Source: Bacillota bacterium (GTDB lineage Bacteria; Bacillota; Clostridia; Lachnospirales; Lachnospiraceae). From it: a stretch of 57,901 nt of DNA. Position 1 is the stretch's first letter. The number at the start of each line of letters is the position of its first letter. The DNA lies in the NCBI GenBank assembly GCA_023439125.1, contig JAEXOU010000023.1:1-57901 (forward strand). The letters run 5' to 3'. The notes under the pieces are model-generated. The model made no database searches. It saw only the letters and a list, made by a program, of their open reading frames with translations, and was not told the DNA's origin. This document shows positions 7,468 to 17,135 of the stretch, one piece after another. The translations under genes and the position numbers were made by a program.

Positions 7468-10221
7468 TCAATTAGTGTAATACGCTTCAATAATTTTCTT
7501 TGCGATTGGTACTGCAATTTTACTACCGCTACCAGCACTCTCTACAATAACGCTAACTGCAATTTCAGGTTTTTCCACTGGTGCAAAGCCAACAAACCAA
7601 GCATGAGTATTTTTTCCAATTTCATATTCGACAGTACCCGTTTTTCCTGCGACAGATACTTCCATTCCAGATAACTTTGTTCCAGTACCGCTCTGAACGA
7701 CCTCCTCCATGAATTCAGTCAAGATCTCTGCTTCTGATGGTGAAATCATCGTTCCTACAATTTCAGGTTGATAGCTTGATATAACATTTCCTGATGCCGA
7801 CTCAATTCGGTCAACCAAATACGGTTTCATTAGTACTCCATCATTTGCTACCATTGCAGCTATCATTGCATTATGAAGTGGTGTGATTTGAGTTTTGCCA
7901 AGCCCAATCACTGTCTGAGCATAATCCACTAAATCACTGTTCCCATTAAGCACAAAACTGGATTGACTTGTTTTTAGATCAATCGGTAATGTGGAATTAA
8001 AATACATACTGGTACAAAGTTCATGAAAACGATTCATATCAAGCGTACTGCCAAGATTAGCATACGACGTATTACAAGAATTAGCAAAGGACTCTTCTAA
8101 GTCTTGTGTTCCATGGGTAATACCTCCTGCACAATGAATCGTAACTTGATTGAACTCATCTTCACTTTTACAAGAATATTCGTAATCTTCATAATTTGGA
8201 TTTTCACGAATATACTCCAATGTTGTCAAAATCTTAAATGTTGAGCCAGGTGCATACAAACCTTGTGTTGCTCGATTAAGCAATGGAGAATTACTGTCAC
8301 TACTCAGCTTTTCCCAATCACGATTGACTGTATTAGGATCGTAATCAGGCTTTGACACCATAGCAAGTACTTTTCCAGTGGATGGCTCTAATACAACGAC
8401 AGCACCTTGATAATCTCCTAAAGCATCGTATGCTGCTTGTTGCAATTTAGCATTTAAGGTTGTAACTACATTATCTCCTTCATTCTTTTTACCACTTAAT
8501 GTATTAATAAATTGGCTAATTGGGTTTTCGTTACTTGTTAACAGCGAAAAACTTTCCGATTGCTCAATTCCTGTTTTTCCATGGTCCACTCGTCCAACGA
8601 CATGAGAGAATACTCGATTATAAGGATAAACTCTTACATCCTCTCCATCTTCCACCGAAATTGTTTGTGCAAGAATCTGTTGATCTGCGGACAATATTTT
8701 ACCTCGAATAATATAGTTCGCCAACAAATCTTGACGTTTATTGTACGAATTATTGATATAAGATTTTCCTTGCACTACGACAAAATAACTATAATAACCA
8801 ACAACCAAAAATAGTAGTGCCGAGAATACATAAGTTAACGATAGAATGGAACGATTATAAAATTTTTTGGTTCGTGCAATGTCTTCTTCGCTTTCCACTG
8901 CAACTTGCATTCCGGTTTCTTCTCTTCGCATATGAAGTACATACATTCCTTGAATGATACTGAACATAATAACACTACTAAACACAGAAGAACCTCCATA
9001 ACTTACTAAAGGAAGCGTAACTCCTGTGGAAGGTATACAATTAATTGCTCCACCAATATTAAGGAACACTTGTGTGATATACATTGTACTAAGTCCAAGT
9101 GCCGTAATTTTATAAAATGGGTCCTTAAACTTAACAGAAATATTGATAAACATAACAAAACAGCTCAAGCAAATTAAGCAAATACAAATTCCAACAATCG
9201 CACCCATCTCTTCTGAGATTGCAGAAAAGATAAAGTCACTCTGCGCAACAGGTATACTCGAAGGTAGCCCTTGAGTTAACCCCATACCAGGAAATCCACC
9301 TGTTCCTATTGCGAATAAGGATTGAGTTATTTGATACCCTTCCTTTTCAATCACTGCAAAAGGATCTAAAAAGGCAGTAATACGAACCCGAACATGAGCA
9401 AACATCTGATATGCTACAATGGATGCAACAACACCACCAATTCCCCCATATACCAAATATCGTTTACGACCAGTTGCAGAATAGAGCATAATAATATAAG
9501 TAACGGAAAAGAGAAAAGCACCACCCAAATCTTTTTCTAACACAAGAATGATTACATGAATTGCAGCTAGAAAAGATACAATTACAACATGCTTAAAATC
9601 ACGCTTTTTACTCAATACAGAAGCAACAAAAAATATAAATAATAACTTTACAAATTCTGAAGGCTGAAATCCTATGCCACCAATTATAATCCAGTTTTTA
9701 GCACCATTTTGAACATCACCAAAAAACAGGACAAACAATAAGGTTAAGATTCCTGCTGCTGCATATACATAAGTGAAATTACGCAGAGTACGAAATCGAT
9801 TAATCAACATTGGCACAATTAAGCAAACTGCCAATGACACCGTTGCGATTGAAAACTGCCGTATCCCTAACTCAAGTGATAAACGGGTAATCATAATAAA
9901 TCCAAGCATCAACAGCATCATCATATTTCGAAATACTGGTAATGACATCTTTTTATAGCTAACTTGATATAAAGCACTAAAACCTATAAACATGAAAAGC
10001 TGTGCTCCATATAAAATTATGATTTGTGGATTTTGTGTACCAATATAAAGCGCTATAAAATTCATGGCATGAACTAGATACATAAGTGCTGTCATAAAGT
10101 GTGTACGACGTTCCCGTGGCTTACCTGGTTTCATCAAAACAACACGAAATGCGATAAATGAATATAGTGCAATGAATAAGATACTTAGGTATTTTACTAA
10201 CTCAATAATTATTCTTGTCAT
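7468..10221 (-). CDS. SEDS glycosyltransferase (FtsW/RodA) fused to a class B penicillin-binding protein
   Basis: One uninterrupted 917-codon frame. Residues 1-430 are a SEDS polymerase with ~10-11 membrane helices: FQPSEFVKLL (185-194), the conserved Asp in LEKDLGGA (D231), IPVAQSDFIFS (323-333) and TLPLVSYGGSS (402-412). After a short cytoplasmic segment, a new helix (459-482) begins a class B PBP: RGKIL (506-510), then a transpeptidase with SxxK (S660-K663), SxN (S715-N717) and KTG (860-862). All catalytic motifs of both halves are present, so a single polypeptide should polymerise lipid II and cross-link the product. These are normally separate partner proteins. The PBP half is short and PbpA-like. 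The upstream U32 gene ends 11 bp away; the Ig-like and pseudokinase genes follow. Confidence 0.93.
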   Translation of the reverse strand: MTRIIIELVKYLSILFIALYSFIAFRVVLMKPGKPRERRTHFMTALMYLVHAMNFIALYIGTQNPQIIILYGAQLFMFIGFSALYQVSYKKMSLPVFRNMMMLLMLGFIMITRLSLELGIRQFSIATVSLAVCLIVPMLINRFRTLRNFTYVYAAAGILTLLFVLFFGDVQNGAKNWIIIGGIGFQPSEFVKLLFIFFVASVLSKKRDFKHVVIVSFLAAIHVIILVLEKDLGGAFLFSVTYIIMLYSATGRKRYLVYGGIGGVVASIVAYQMFAHVRVRITAFLDPFAVIEKEGYQITQSLFAIGTGGFPGMGLTQGLPSSIPVAQSDFIFSAISEEMGAIVGICICLICLSCFVMFINISVKFKDPFYKITALGLSTMYITQVFLNIGGAINCIPSTGVTLPLVSYGGSSVFSSVIMFSIIQGMYVLHMRREETGMQVAVESEEDIARTKKFYNRSILSLTYVFSALLFLVVGYYSYFVVVQGKSYINNSYNKRQDLLANYIIRGKILSADQQILAQTISVEDGEDVRVYPYNRVFSHVVGRVDHGKTGIEQSESFSLLTSNENPISQFINTLSGKKNEGDNVVTTLNAKLQQAAYDALGDYQGAVVVLEPSTGKVLAMVSKPDYDPNTVNRDWEKLSSDSNSPLLNRATQGLYAPGSTFKILTTLEYIRENPNYEDYEYSCKSEDEFNQVTIHCAGGITHGTQDLEESFANSCNTSYANLGSTLDMNRFHELCTSMYFNSTLPIDLKTSQSSFVLNGNSDLVDYAQTVIGLGKTQITPLHNAMIAAMVANDGVLMKPYLVDRIESASGNVISSYQPEIVGTMISPSEAEILTEFMEEVVQSGTGTKLSGMEVSVAGKTGTVEYEIGKNTHAWFVGFAPVEKPEIAVSVIVESAGSGSKIAVPIAKKIIEAYYTN

Positions 10222-10232
10222 CTCTACCTCTT

Positions 10233-12731
10233 CTATAGAATTCCTCTCTTAAAATGCCCTTTCGAATAAGTCGAACTGTCATAGTCAACCTCTTTGTTAT
10301 TGTAAAAGACATCTTCGAAGTTCTTTAAAACCATCGATACTTGCGTTTTATCTTCTGTCGTAAAATCTAGGCGAATTCCATTCAAGGACATTTCCTTAAT
10401 CTCTTTTGCATTTCCTAAAAGTGATATACACTGAGAATTGTAGATTGAATTATAACAGTAATGGCAATTGGTGCGTACAGGAAGTTTCATCTGTACACGA
10501 TCAATTAATACTAATGGTTTTGCAGATTTTATGTCATAGGCCTTCTCTTTTCCCTCCGAAAGCCGACATTCGGTTGTATTTTTTCGAACACATTGAGCTG
10601 ATATCATGAGTGGTAAATACCCATAAACAACCAAATCAAACTTCTGAAGTGGTAATGTTTTTAATTCAGTAGAATTTAACTCAATCGAACTTGTATAATG
10701 ATGAATCCCAAGTTCTTCATAAAATCTCACAGCTTCCTCATTCATAACATACATATTATAATCAAGCCGTAAATCTTTCTTCGTCTTTAGAATATTTTTG
10801 CAAAAAGCCAACTCTTCAAAATTTTTTAGCACATAACCATCGATCAGATCGTCATTCAAATAATCTTGATAGTTAATGAATTCATCATAACTGCTAGCAC
10901 GTAGTATATGTGGGAGTAGATAAAAAACCTTTTTTCCAGAACTTTTGGCTGTCTTAGCAAATTGATGCAAAGACTCAAAGGAATTCTCAGCGATATCAAT
11001 ATATACCTCGGAAACTCTAGAATTCTCACAAACAGCCTCCATTTGCTCTTCATTTTTTACAACAGCTATCATAACTAGCTCTTGCAAGGAGCTTAATTGT
11101 TTGTCGGCCTTCTTAGGAAAATCATGTTTTAACATCTGTTCGCTTCTACGATACTCACATGCCATCTTTAATTCAAGATTACTAAGTGCAGCTCTACGAA
11201 GTTCATTCAGCTTGCCGATTGGGAAAAACACATTTCCGTTCAAACATACAGTTAAATGCTCAAATTCAAAAGGAGTATCCTTCGTCTTTTTTAGTTTCTC
11301 TTCTACATTCGCTGCTACCATTGGTTGCTTTAAGGCTTCACTTACGATATCACCAAATTCGGTTATTTCAATTGTTATACCTTCTTTTTTTACATTAGTT
11401 CCAGGAACAACCATCTGTAAGGTCGTCCAAAGAGTAAGCTGTAATGGCTGTCCCACTACTGCTGTTAATTCTCCGCATATTTTTATCTTTTCATCCACAT
11501 TCATAAAACGATTTGCTAAATCATCTAGTAGTGAATTATTTTTCGTTCGATATACCTCATCATTACGTTCGATCCTACTATTCGGTTTCGTATTCGTTCT
11601 TAATTTTGACCCTTTCTTCGCCGAATCTTTCACCGTAAATTCATACGTAGCTTCTCCATTATGTCGAAATTCTAAGATATCCTGTGCATTCACATCTTCA
11701 CATAATGCAATCTCAGCTTGAATTCCTTGACGATTGATCACATGTCCAACAAGAACACCACTATGGTTTGGGCGGTGCATTGACATCATGTCTTTGCTAT
11801 TATGCATGTCATAATACCCCGTACTAAATCCACCACGATTATATAAATCCTGTAGCTTCTGTATTTCCTTCACCATAACCTCAGGATGCTCTTTATGGTA
11901 TTGTTCATATCCCTTCGCTCCAAGTTCATAATACATATCTACCTGCTTTTTGTAAGCAAGTACAACTCCAGCAGCATATTCAGGTCGCTTCATTCGTCCC
12001 TCGATTTTAAAGGAATCAATTCCAGCTTCGATCATCTTACCTACCATAGATAAGGTACACATGTCTTTTGGGCTAAGAATGTAACTTTGATCGCGTTCTG
12101 ATACTGTCTTTTTTGCTTCCTCCACCTGATATTCCATACGGCATGGTTGTGCGCAACGTCCACGATTACCACTTCGACCACCAATCATACTACTCATAAA
12201 GCATTGTCCGGAATAAGAATAGCAAAGTGCTCCATGTACAAAAGCTTCTATCTCTACATCAGTAGATTTGCGAATACGTTGTATCTCGGATAAAGATAGT
12301 TCACGCGCAGGAACCATACGAGTGATACCATATTTTTTCAGTTCATTGACACCCTCTGCCATTGTCAAGGTCATCTGCGTACTTGCATGAATTGGTAATT
12401 TTGGAAAATTTTCATGGATAAAATGCATGACACCAACATCTTGTACAATAACTGCATCTAATCCTTGTAAATAAAACTTTTTCAGATAATGATACAATTC
12501 ATCATTCAATTCTTCATTTTTCAATAAAGTATTTACAGTAAGGTAAAGCTGCTTTCCACGAATATGAGTATAATCAATTGCTTTGAGAAGCATTTCTTCA
12601 TCGAGATTGTTCGCATATGCTCTTGCACCAAACTTCATACCTCCTATATATACAGCATCACATCCGACATTCACTGCTGCTTTTAAACCTTCGATTGATC
12701 CTGCTGGCGCAAGTATTTCAACACGATTCAT
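10233..12731 (-). CDS. U32 family peptidase-like protein (RlhA-type, DUF3656)
   Basis: 832-residue U32 protein. Residues 1-300 carry the family core (EILAPAGSIEGLKAAVNVGCDAVY without the last residues) and the signature region VHGALCYSYSGQC..GRSGNRGRCAQPCR, with cysteines expected to hold an iron-sulfur cluster. The length and C-terminal extension match the RlhA/DUF3656 subgroup, which in E. coli makes 5-hydroxycytidine in 23S rRNA; others in the family are annotated as collagenase-like peptidases. A C-terminal Cys cluster (NCHYCYNSIYNSQC) is also present. It follows zapA, a pairing frequent in Firmicutes, but a terminator lies between. It probably shares a transcript with the downstream SEDS-PBP fusion. 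Confidence 0.88.
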   Translation of the reverse strand: MNRVEILAPAGSIEGLKAAVNVGCDAVYIGGMKFGARAYANNLDEEMLLKAIDYTHIRGKQLYLTVNTLLKNEELNDELYHYLKKFYLQGLDAVIVQDVGVMHFIHENFPKLPIHASTQMTLTMAEGVNELKKYGITRMVPARELSLSEIQRIRKSTDVEIEAFVHGALCYSYSGQCFMSSMIGGRSGNRGRCAQPCRMEYQVEEAKKTVSERDQSYILSPKDMCTLSMVGKMIEAGIDSFKIEGRMKRPEYAAGVVLAYKKQVDMYYELGAKGYEQYHKEHPEVMVKEIQKLQDLYNRGGFSTGYYDMHNSKDMMSMHRPNHSGVLVGHVINRQGIQAEIALCEDVNAQDILEFRHNGEATYEFTVKDSAKKGSKLRTNTKPNSRIERNDEVYRTKNNSLLDDLANRFMNVDEKIKICGELTAVVGQPLQLTLWTTLQMVVPGTNVKKEGITIEITEFGDIVSEALKQPMVAANVEEKLKKTKDTPFEFEHLTVCLNGNVFFPIGKLNELRRAALSNLELKMACEYRRSEQMLKHDFPKKADKQLSSLQELVMIAVVKNEEQMEAVCENSRVSEVYIDIAENSFESLHQFAKTAKSSGKKVFYLLPHILRASSYDEFINYQDYLNDDLIDGYVLKNFEELAFCKNILKTKKDLRLDYNMYVMNEEAVRFYEELGIHHYTSSIELNSTELKTLPLQKFDLVVYGYLPLMISAQCVRKNTTECRLSEGKEKAYDIKSAKPLVLIDRVQMKLPVRTNCHYCYNSIYNSQCISLLGNAKEIKEMSLNGIRLDFTTEDKTQVSMVLKNFEDVFYNNKEVDYDSSTYSKGHFKRGIL

Positions 12732-12754
12732 AAATTCAATATCCTTCCTATTAT

Positions 12755-12850
12755 AAAAAAGGCTGTTATAAAATGCAATTCTATGATAAAAGGATTCCCA
12801 AAATAAAATATCAGAAACCTTTTAGCAAAAATTTACATTCTACAACAACC
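12755..12850 (-). terminator. Extended hairpin terminator between zapA and the U32 gene
   Basis: On the minus strand GTTGTTGTAGAATGTAA pairs imperfectly with TTGCATTTTATAACAGCC and is followed by TTTTTT; an inner stem (AAAAGGTTTC with GGAATCCTTTT) fills the loop. It should end the zapA transcript. The outer arms again contain the GGCTGTT/AACAACC motif seen in other intergenic hairpins of this window. Confidence 0.6.
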
Positions 12851-12871
12851 CCCAATTACGTATTTCTATTT

Positions 12872-13288
12872 TCATGAATGATTCTTCTTAATCTCTTTAA
12901 GCTCAGTTTCGAGACGAATCACCTTTTTTTGTTCTTCTATAATTTCTTCCTTTGCTTTTGCTAGCTCTGATTGAGCAGTCTCAAGCTTCGTTTGTAGCAG
13001 AATAATCTCATGTTTTAAATCAAAGATTTCGTTTGATTTTGAATCACTATCAGACTCTGTTGTTTTCATCTTATTCTTTAGTTTAAAATAATCATCTGCT
13101 AGATTAATCTGTAATAATACATTTCTCATCTCAGAATCAAGGGTCCGGTAATTATCAAGTTTCCTTAACTCCCCATATTTTGTATTAATATAAGTAGCAA
13201 CTGTTTGAAGGTATTCTTCGCTCTCATATCCTCCCAATGTATAGCGTTTGTTATTAATAAGCACTTCAATATCTGTTCTCTTATTCAT
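12872..13288 (-). CDS. zapA: ZapA-like cell division protein
   Basis: 138-residue ZapA family protein that would bundle FtsZ filaments at the division site. The N-terminal beta-hairpin/helix region is typical (EVLINNKRYTLGGYESEEYL; INTKYGELRKL) and residues ~70-138 are a long charged coiled coil ending in KEIKKNHS, longer than the shortest family members. GAGG lies 5 nt before the ATG. A good promoter (13367-13395) lies immediately upstream. Confidence 0.88.
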   Translation of the reverse strand: MNKRTDIEVLINNKRYTLGGYESEEYLQTVATYINTKYGELRKLDNYRTLDSEMRNVLLQINLADDYFKLKNKMKTTESDSDSKSNEIFDLKHEIILLQTKLETAQSELAKAKEEIIEEQKKVIRLETELKEIKKNHS

Positions 13289-13366
13289 ACCGTCCTCTTT
13301 CCAAGGCTTTAGCTAAATGCCTTCTTGGTTTTCGATTTAAACATGACAAGTACTATCTTAATTATC

Positions 13367-13395
13367 ATTATAATCATATTGAAATTGATTGACAA
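13367..13395 (-). promoter_or_regulatory. Sigma-A-type promoter of zapA
   Basis: TTGTCA (13390-13395) and TATAAT (13367-13372) are separated by exactly 17 bp on the minus strand, about 75 bp before the zapA ATG. Confidence 0.65.
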
Positions 13396-13416
13396 TAGCT
13401 ATTCAATACTTTTTCG

Positions 13417-14412
13417 TTACTCATGTAATATACCACAGTGTTGATAAGCTAGTTCTGTTACAACACGACCACGAGGTGTTCTGCTGATAAAACCGTTCTG
13501 TACTAGATATGGTTCATATACCTCTTCCACTGTTCCTGTATCCTCACCAATTGTAGTTGCAACTGCTTCAATACCTACTGGACCACCACCAAATCGTTCA
13601 ATCATCGTACGTAGAATCTGACGATCGATATGATCAAGTCCTAATTTATCAACCTCTAATACATCGAGCGCAAAACTAGCAACATGCTCTGTAATCTTTC
13701 CATCATATTTTACTTGTGCAAAATCTCGAACTCTCTTTAACAGTCGATTCGCAAGCCTTGGTGTACCTCTAGAACGTCTCGCTAACTCAATTGCACCCTT
13801 TTCATCAATTTCCACATTCAGCACCTTTGCAGATCTTGTGATAATCTCAGTTAGTTCCTCTGTCGTATAGAATTCTAATCGATTCACAACCCCGAATCGA
13901 TCACGCAATGGAGCTGTTAACATACCAGCTCTTGTCGTTGCTCCAACCAGAGTAAATCGTGGCAAATCAAGACGAATGGATTTCGCTGTTGCTCCTTTTC
14001 CAATGACAATGTCGATCACAAAATCTTCCATTGCCGGATATAGCAATTCTTCCACTTGTCGGTTTAAACGATGGATTTCGTCGATAAAAAGTACGTCCCC
14101 TTCTTGCAGATTATTTAAAATGGCTGCCATATCTCCTGGTTTTTCTATCGCTGGTCCAGCAGTTGTTTTAATGTTTACCCCCATCTCATTTGCGATAATA
14201 CCTGCTAAGGTAGTCTTTCCTAGTCCCGGAGGTCCAAAAAACAACACATGGTCTAAGGATTCCTTGCGTTGTTTTGCTGCCTCAATATAAATTTTAAGAT
14301 TCTCTTTTGCTTTTGCCTGTCCAATATAATCTTTTAATAGCTGTGGCCTTAAGCTGGATTCTATCTTTAAATCCTCTTCCATCAGCTCTGTACTTATCAC
14401 TCTCTTTGCCAT
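13417..14412 (-). CDS. ruvB: Holliday junction branch migration ATPase RuvB
   Basis: 331 residues, full length. Walker A GPPGLGKTT, Walker B LFIDEIHRL, sensor 1 GATTRAG and the C-terminal winged helix (GGGPVGIEAVATTIGEDTGT) are all present. RuvB forms hexameric rings that drive branch migration of Holliday junctions together with RuvA during recombination repair. It starts 21 bp after ruvA in the usual ruvAB operon; ruvC is absent, as is usual for Firmicutes. Confidence 0.98.
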   Translation of the reverse strand: MAKRVISTELMEEDLKIESSLRPQLLKDYIGQAKAKENLKIYIEAAKQRKESLDHVLFFGPPGLGKTTLAGIIANEMGVNIKTTAGPAIEKPGDMAAILNNLQEGDVLFIDEIHRLNRQVEELLYPAMEDFVIDIVIGKGATAKSIRLDLPRFTLVGATTRAGMLTAPLRDRFGVVNRLEFYTTEELTEIITRSAKVLNVEIDEKGAIELARRSRGTPRLANRLLKRVRDFAQVKYDGKITEHVASFALDVLEVDKLGLDHIDRQILRTMIERFGGGPVGIEAVATTIGEDTGTVEEVYEPYLVQNGFISRTPRGRVVTELAYQHCGILHE

Positions 14413-14433
14413 TTTACGCCAACCTTTATTTTA

Positions 14434-15051
14434 TTAAACTCTCTTCAATCCTGCTTTAATTACATCTTCTGCTGTCATACCCTGTACAATTGGTACATTC
14501 TTCACGGCTTTTAATGCTTCTGAGCTTGAATACCCTAATGCAACTAATGCTTGGATTGCTTCTTCCTTCACACCTTCCATACCATTTGGATTCAGTATAC
14601 TCATCTGTCCTGATGTATTGGCTGCATAACTTGCTTCAAAAGCATCTTCAAGTTTAAATTTATCTTTCAGTTCTAATATTAATTTGCTTGCAGTTTTAGC
14701 TCCGATTCCTGGAGCTTTCGATATCGCTTTTGCATCGTCAGCAAGAATTGCAAATCGCAATTCATCCGTGCTAATTGCGGATAAGATACCGAGCGCCCCT
14801 TTAGGACCAATTCCATTCACTGTAATTAATAACTTAAATACCGTAAGATCCTCTTTTCTAATAAAGCCAAATAATGCTATCCCATCCTCTTTAACTTGAA
14901 GATACGTATATAATTGAACTGTCTCACCAACTGGTGGTAACATTTTGTATACAGTCTGGGGTACATTAACTTCATATCCCATTCCGTTCCAGTCGATTAT
15001 GACACAATTCTCACATATTTCTACTAATTCGCCTCGAATAAAATTTATCAT
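14434..15051 (-). CDS. ruvA: Holliday junction branch migration protein RuvA
   Basis: 205 residues beginning MINFIRGELVEI as in the family. Domain I is an OB fold, domain II has two helix-hairpin-helix motifs (LITVNGIGPKGALGILSAI and KAPGIGAKTASKLILEL), and the C-terminal domain III (EEAIQALVALGYSSSEALKAV) contacts RuvB. The start is at 15051, overlapping the TGA of the upstream gene as ATGA, so translation is probably coupled; the frame extends upstream by five codons but those are inside the neighbour's end. Confidence 0.97.
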   Translation of the reverse strand: MINFIRGELVEICENCVIIDWNGMGYEVNVPQTVYKMLPPVGETVQLYTYLQVKEDGIALFGFIRKEDLTVFKLLITVNGIGPKGALGILSAISTDELRFAILADDAKAISKAPGIGAKTASKLILELKDKFKLEDAFEASYAANTSGQMSILNPNGMEGVKEEAIQALVALGYSSSEALKAVKNVPIVQGMTAEDVIKAGLKRV

Positions 15052-15296
15052 TGATTTTGATCCCAAATTCCTTTCACTATGGTCAAGCGACCTTCCTCTA
15101 TAAAGCCTAGTACTTCGTATGCTTGTACACCAAGCCCTTCTGCAATCTGAATCGCATTACTATTCGGATATTGCAGTAAATAATTCTCAATTCGTTCAAA
15201 CAATTCATCGTCAATACTCTTGCAATCACTACATGTATAAGCTTTAAACTTACTCTGAAATATTTTACGGCAATGTTTGCATATATTTAACTGCAT
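15048..15296 (-). CDS. Small Cys-pair/HTH protein (YvyF/flagellar-operon-like)
   Basis: 82 residues. The N-terminus has a C-x2-C...C-x2-C metal-binding arrangement (CKHCRKIF..YTCSDCKSI), followed by a helix-turn-helix-like region (NSNAIQIAEGLGVQAYEVLGFIEEGRL). This resembles the family annotated as flagellar operon protein TIGR03826/YvyF in clostridia, though no flagellar gene is nearby. It is 17 bp downstream of cls and overlaps ruvA by 4 bp, so it travels with recombination genes here. A regulatory or zinc-ribbon adaptor role is inferred only. Confidence 0.7.
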   Translation of the reverse strand: MQLNICKHCRKIFQSKFKAYTCSDCKSIDDELFERIENYLLQYPNSNAIQIAEGLGVQAYEVLGFIEEGRLTIVKGIWDQNQ

Positions 15297-15313
15297 TGTA
15301 TACTCCTTTCGTC

Positions 15314-16873
15314 TTACATTAATGTTGCAAATAAATTCAGTACTTGTTGCATTAACTTAACACGTAATGGACGACTTTTCCACTCTTCGAATGTTACCTC
15401 ATGACATAACTCTAGAGTTTCATCTAAATCCCTTTTAATTGCAGCAATCGCATCTCGGTTGCACATAAACAATCCACATTCATAATGCAGATAAAAACTG
15501 CGATAATCCATATTAATCGTTCCAACGACACCACAATCCTCATTGATTATCGTCTTTGCATGAATAAAGCCAGGTTCATACTCAAAAATACGAACGCCCG
15601 CTTCCAATAATTTACCATAATTAAATTCTGTAACGAATTTAACACTCTTTTTATCTGGTATTCGAGGTGTTATTATTCTAACATCAATTCCACCACGTAC
15701 AGCATTCTCAAGTGCATCTTGCATATCTGGTTCAAGAACGAGATATGGCGTTGTTATATATAAATATCGTTTGGAGTAATTAATAATTTGCTTATAAAAA
15801 CCTTCAATTGGACATGAAGGGTTACTTGCTGGTCCATCTGATATGACTTGACAAAATACTTGATTCTGTTCAAACTGTTTCGTTGGACGATAAGGGGTAT
15901 AGTCAATTAACACTCCATCTGTACAAACTTCCCACATTTGCAGAAAAGTTACCGTCAGTCCCCAAACTGCGTCACCCTCTACACGAACAGCATTATCTTT
16001 CCATATTCCAAACCGATCGACAAGATTAACGTATTCATCTGCAAGATTCATACCACCGGTATATCCAATATTACCATCAACTACGATGATTTTTTGATGA
16101 CTACGATAATTCATATATAGCTTATCTGTATATTTATGAATCGGATTAAAAACACGAACTTGAAATCCTTCGCTTTCTAAAGTACGCCGGAATCCTTTGT
16201 CCGTTCGAAGCATTGCGCCAAAATCATCATACATAAATAACACTTCGACACCTTGTCTTATCTTCTTTAAAAGTAAGGAATGAATGCGTTCCCACAAAAC
16301 ACCCTCACCAATAATAAAAAAGTTTATCATAATAAACTTCTCTGCTTTTTCAATATCCATTGCAATGGCATCAAACGTATCTTCTCCCATTGGATAATAA
16401 GTAACCTGATTGTTTTTGAACAAGGGAAAATGATAAGATTCTAAGTACTTTACCATACGAGATTTCGTTGGATAAAGCCCCGTAAACTCATTGACTACAT
16501 CTTGATTATAAGTATAAAAAGATGCTCCATGACGAAGTTTTTGTAAAACCTTTTTCTCAATCTTACGTTTTGAATCCGATTTCCCCCAAAGTACATACAT
16601 AATATGACCTGTTAATGGAAGAATTAAAATAATATTAATCCACGCAATCTTGTAGGATGAACTTCGGTTATCGTTCACTAATGCCATAATAATTAAGATA
16701 CTTAAGATCTCAATTAATGTATAAAAATAGAATGAATAACCTCGAAACCATAAGGATAAAATTATAATTAATGCAAACTGAGCAAGCACAAGACCTGCTA
16801 CAACAGCTGCACGCAAAAAACCGCTCAAATAACTCTTTACAATCCCCTTTTTCTCGTTCAAATCATTTCCCAT
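15314..16873 (-). CDS. cls: Cardiolipin synthase
   Basis: About 519 residues. Two N-terminal membrane helices (~20-65) and a PLDNc segment are followed by two phospholipase-D motifs: HQKIIVVDGNIGYTGGMN (H259) and HAKTIINEDCGVVGTINMD (H438). This is the bacterial Cls type that joins two phosphatidylglycerols into cardiolipin and glycerol. The start is placed at 16873 because GGAG is 9 nt upstream; an ATG at 16888 lacks a ribosome site. Likely the first gene of the leftward cls-HTH-ruvA-ruvB cluster. Confidence 0.92.
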   Translation of the reverse strand: MGNDLNEKKGIVKSYLSGFLRAAVVAGLVLAQFALIIILSLWFRGYSFYFYTLIEILSILIIMALVNDNRSSSYKIAWINIILILPLTGHIMYVLWGKSDSKRKIEKKVLQKLRHGASFYTYNQDVVNEFTGLYPTKSRMVKYLESYHFPLFKNNQVTYYPMGEDTFDAIAMDIEKAEKFIMINFFIIGEGVLWERIHSLLLKKIRQGVEVLFMYDDFGAMLRTDKGFRRTLESEGFQVRVFNPIHKYTDKLYMNYRSHQKIIVVDGNIGYTGGMNLADEYVNLVDRFGIWKDNAVRVEGDAVWGLTVTFLQMWEVCTDGVLIDYTPYRPTKQFEQNQVFCQVISDGPASNPSCPIEGFYKQIINYSKRYLYITTPYLVLEPDMQDALENAVRGGIDVRIITPRIPDKKSVKFVTEFNYGKLLEAGVRIFEYEPGFIHAKTIINEDCGVVGTINMDYRSFYLHYECGLFMCNRDAIAAIKRDLDETLELCHEVTFEEWKSRPLRVKLMQQVLNLFATLM

Positions 16874-17135
16874 TCCCCTATACTCCATTTCTATGTAGTA
16901 TATATATTAGCATTAGCAAGGATACTTTTTCTTAATTTATCCTTGTAAAAAAATTTAATCTGATTCGCATCCGTGATTACTTGTGTCTTGCACCTAATAG
17001 GAAGTCATATATAAGTTGGCGACTTTTTTTCATTATAACATAGAATCTATATAAATTCATTATAAACATATTAGAAAGGCGTTGCAAGTACCGACCTGAT
17101 TTGCTAAAATTATGATATTTGAAAGGAGGCATAAG

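Noticed and set aside
11101..11721. 206-residue plus-strand frame inside the U32 gene
   Set aside because: Antisense shadow of a well-matched family protein.
16890..17110. Riboswitch upstream of the exonuclease gene
   Set aside because: AT-rich sequence with a weak AAGTC/GACTT hairpin and T-run; no known riboswitch core could be matched.
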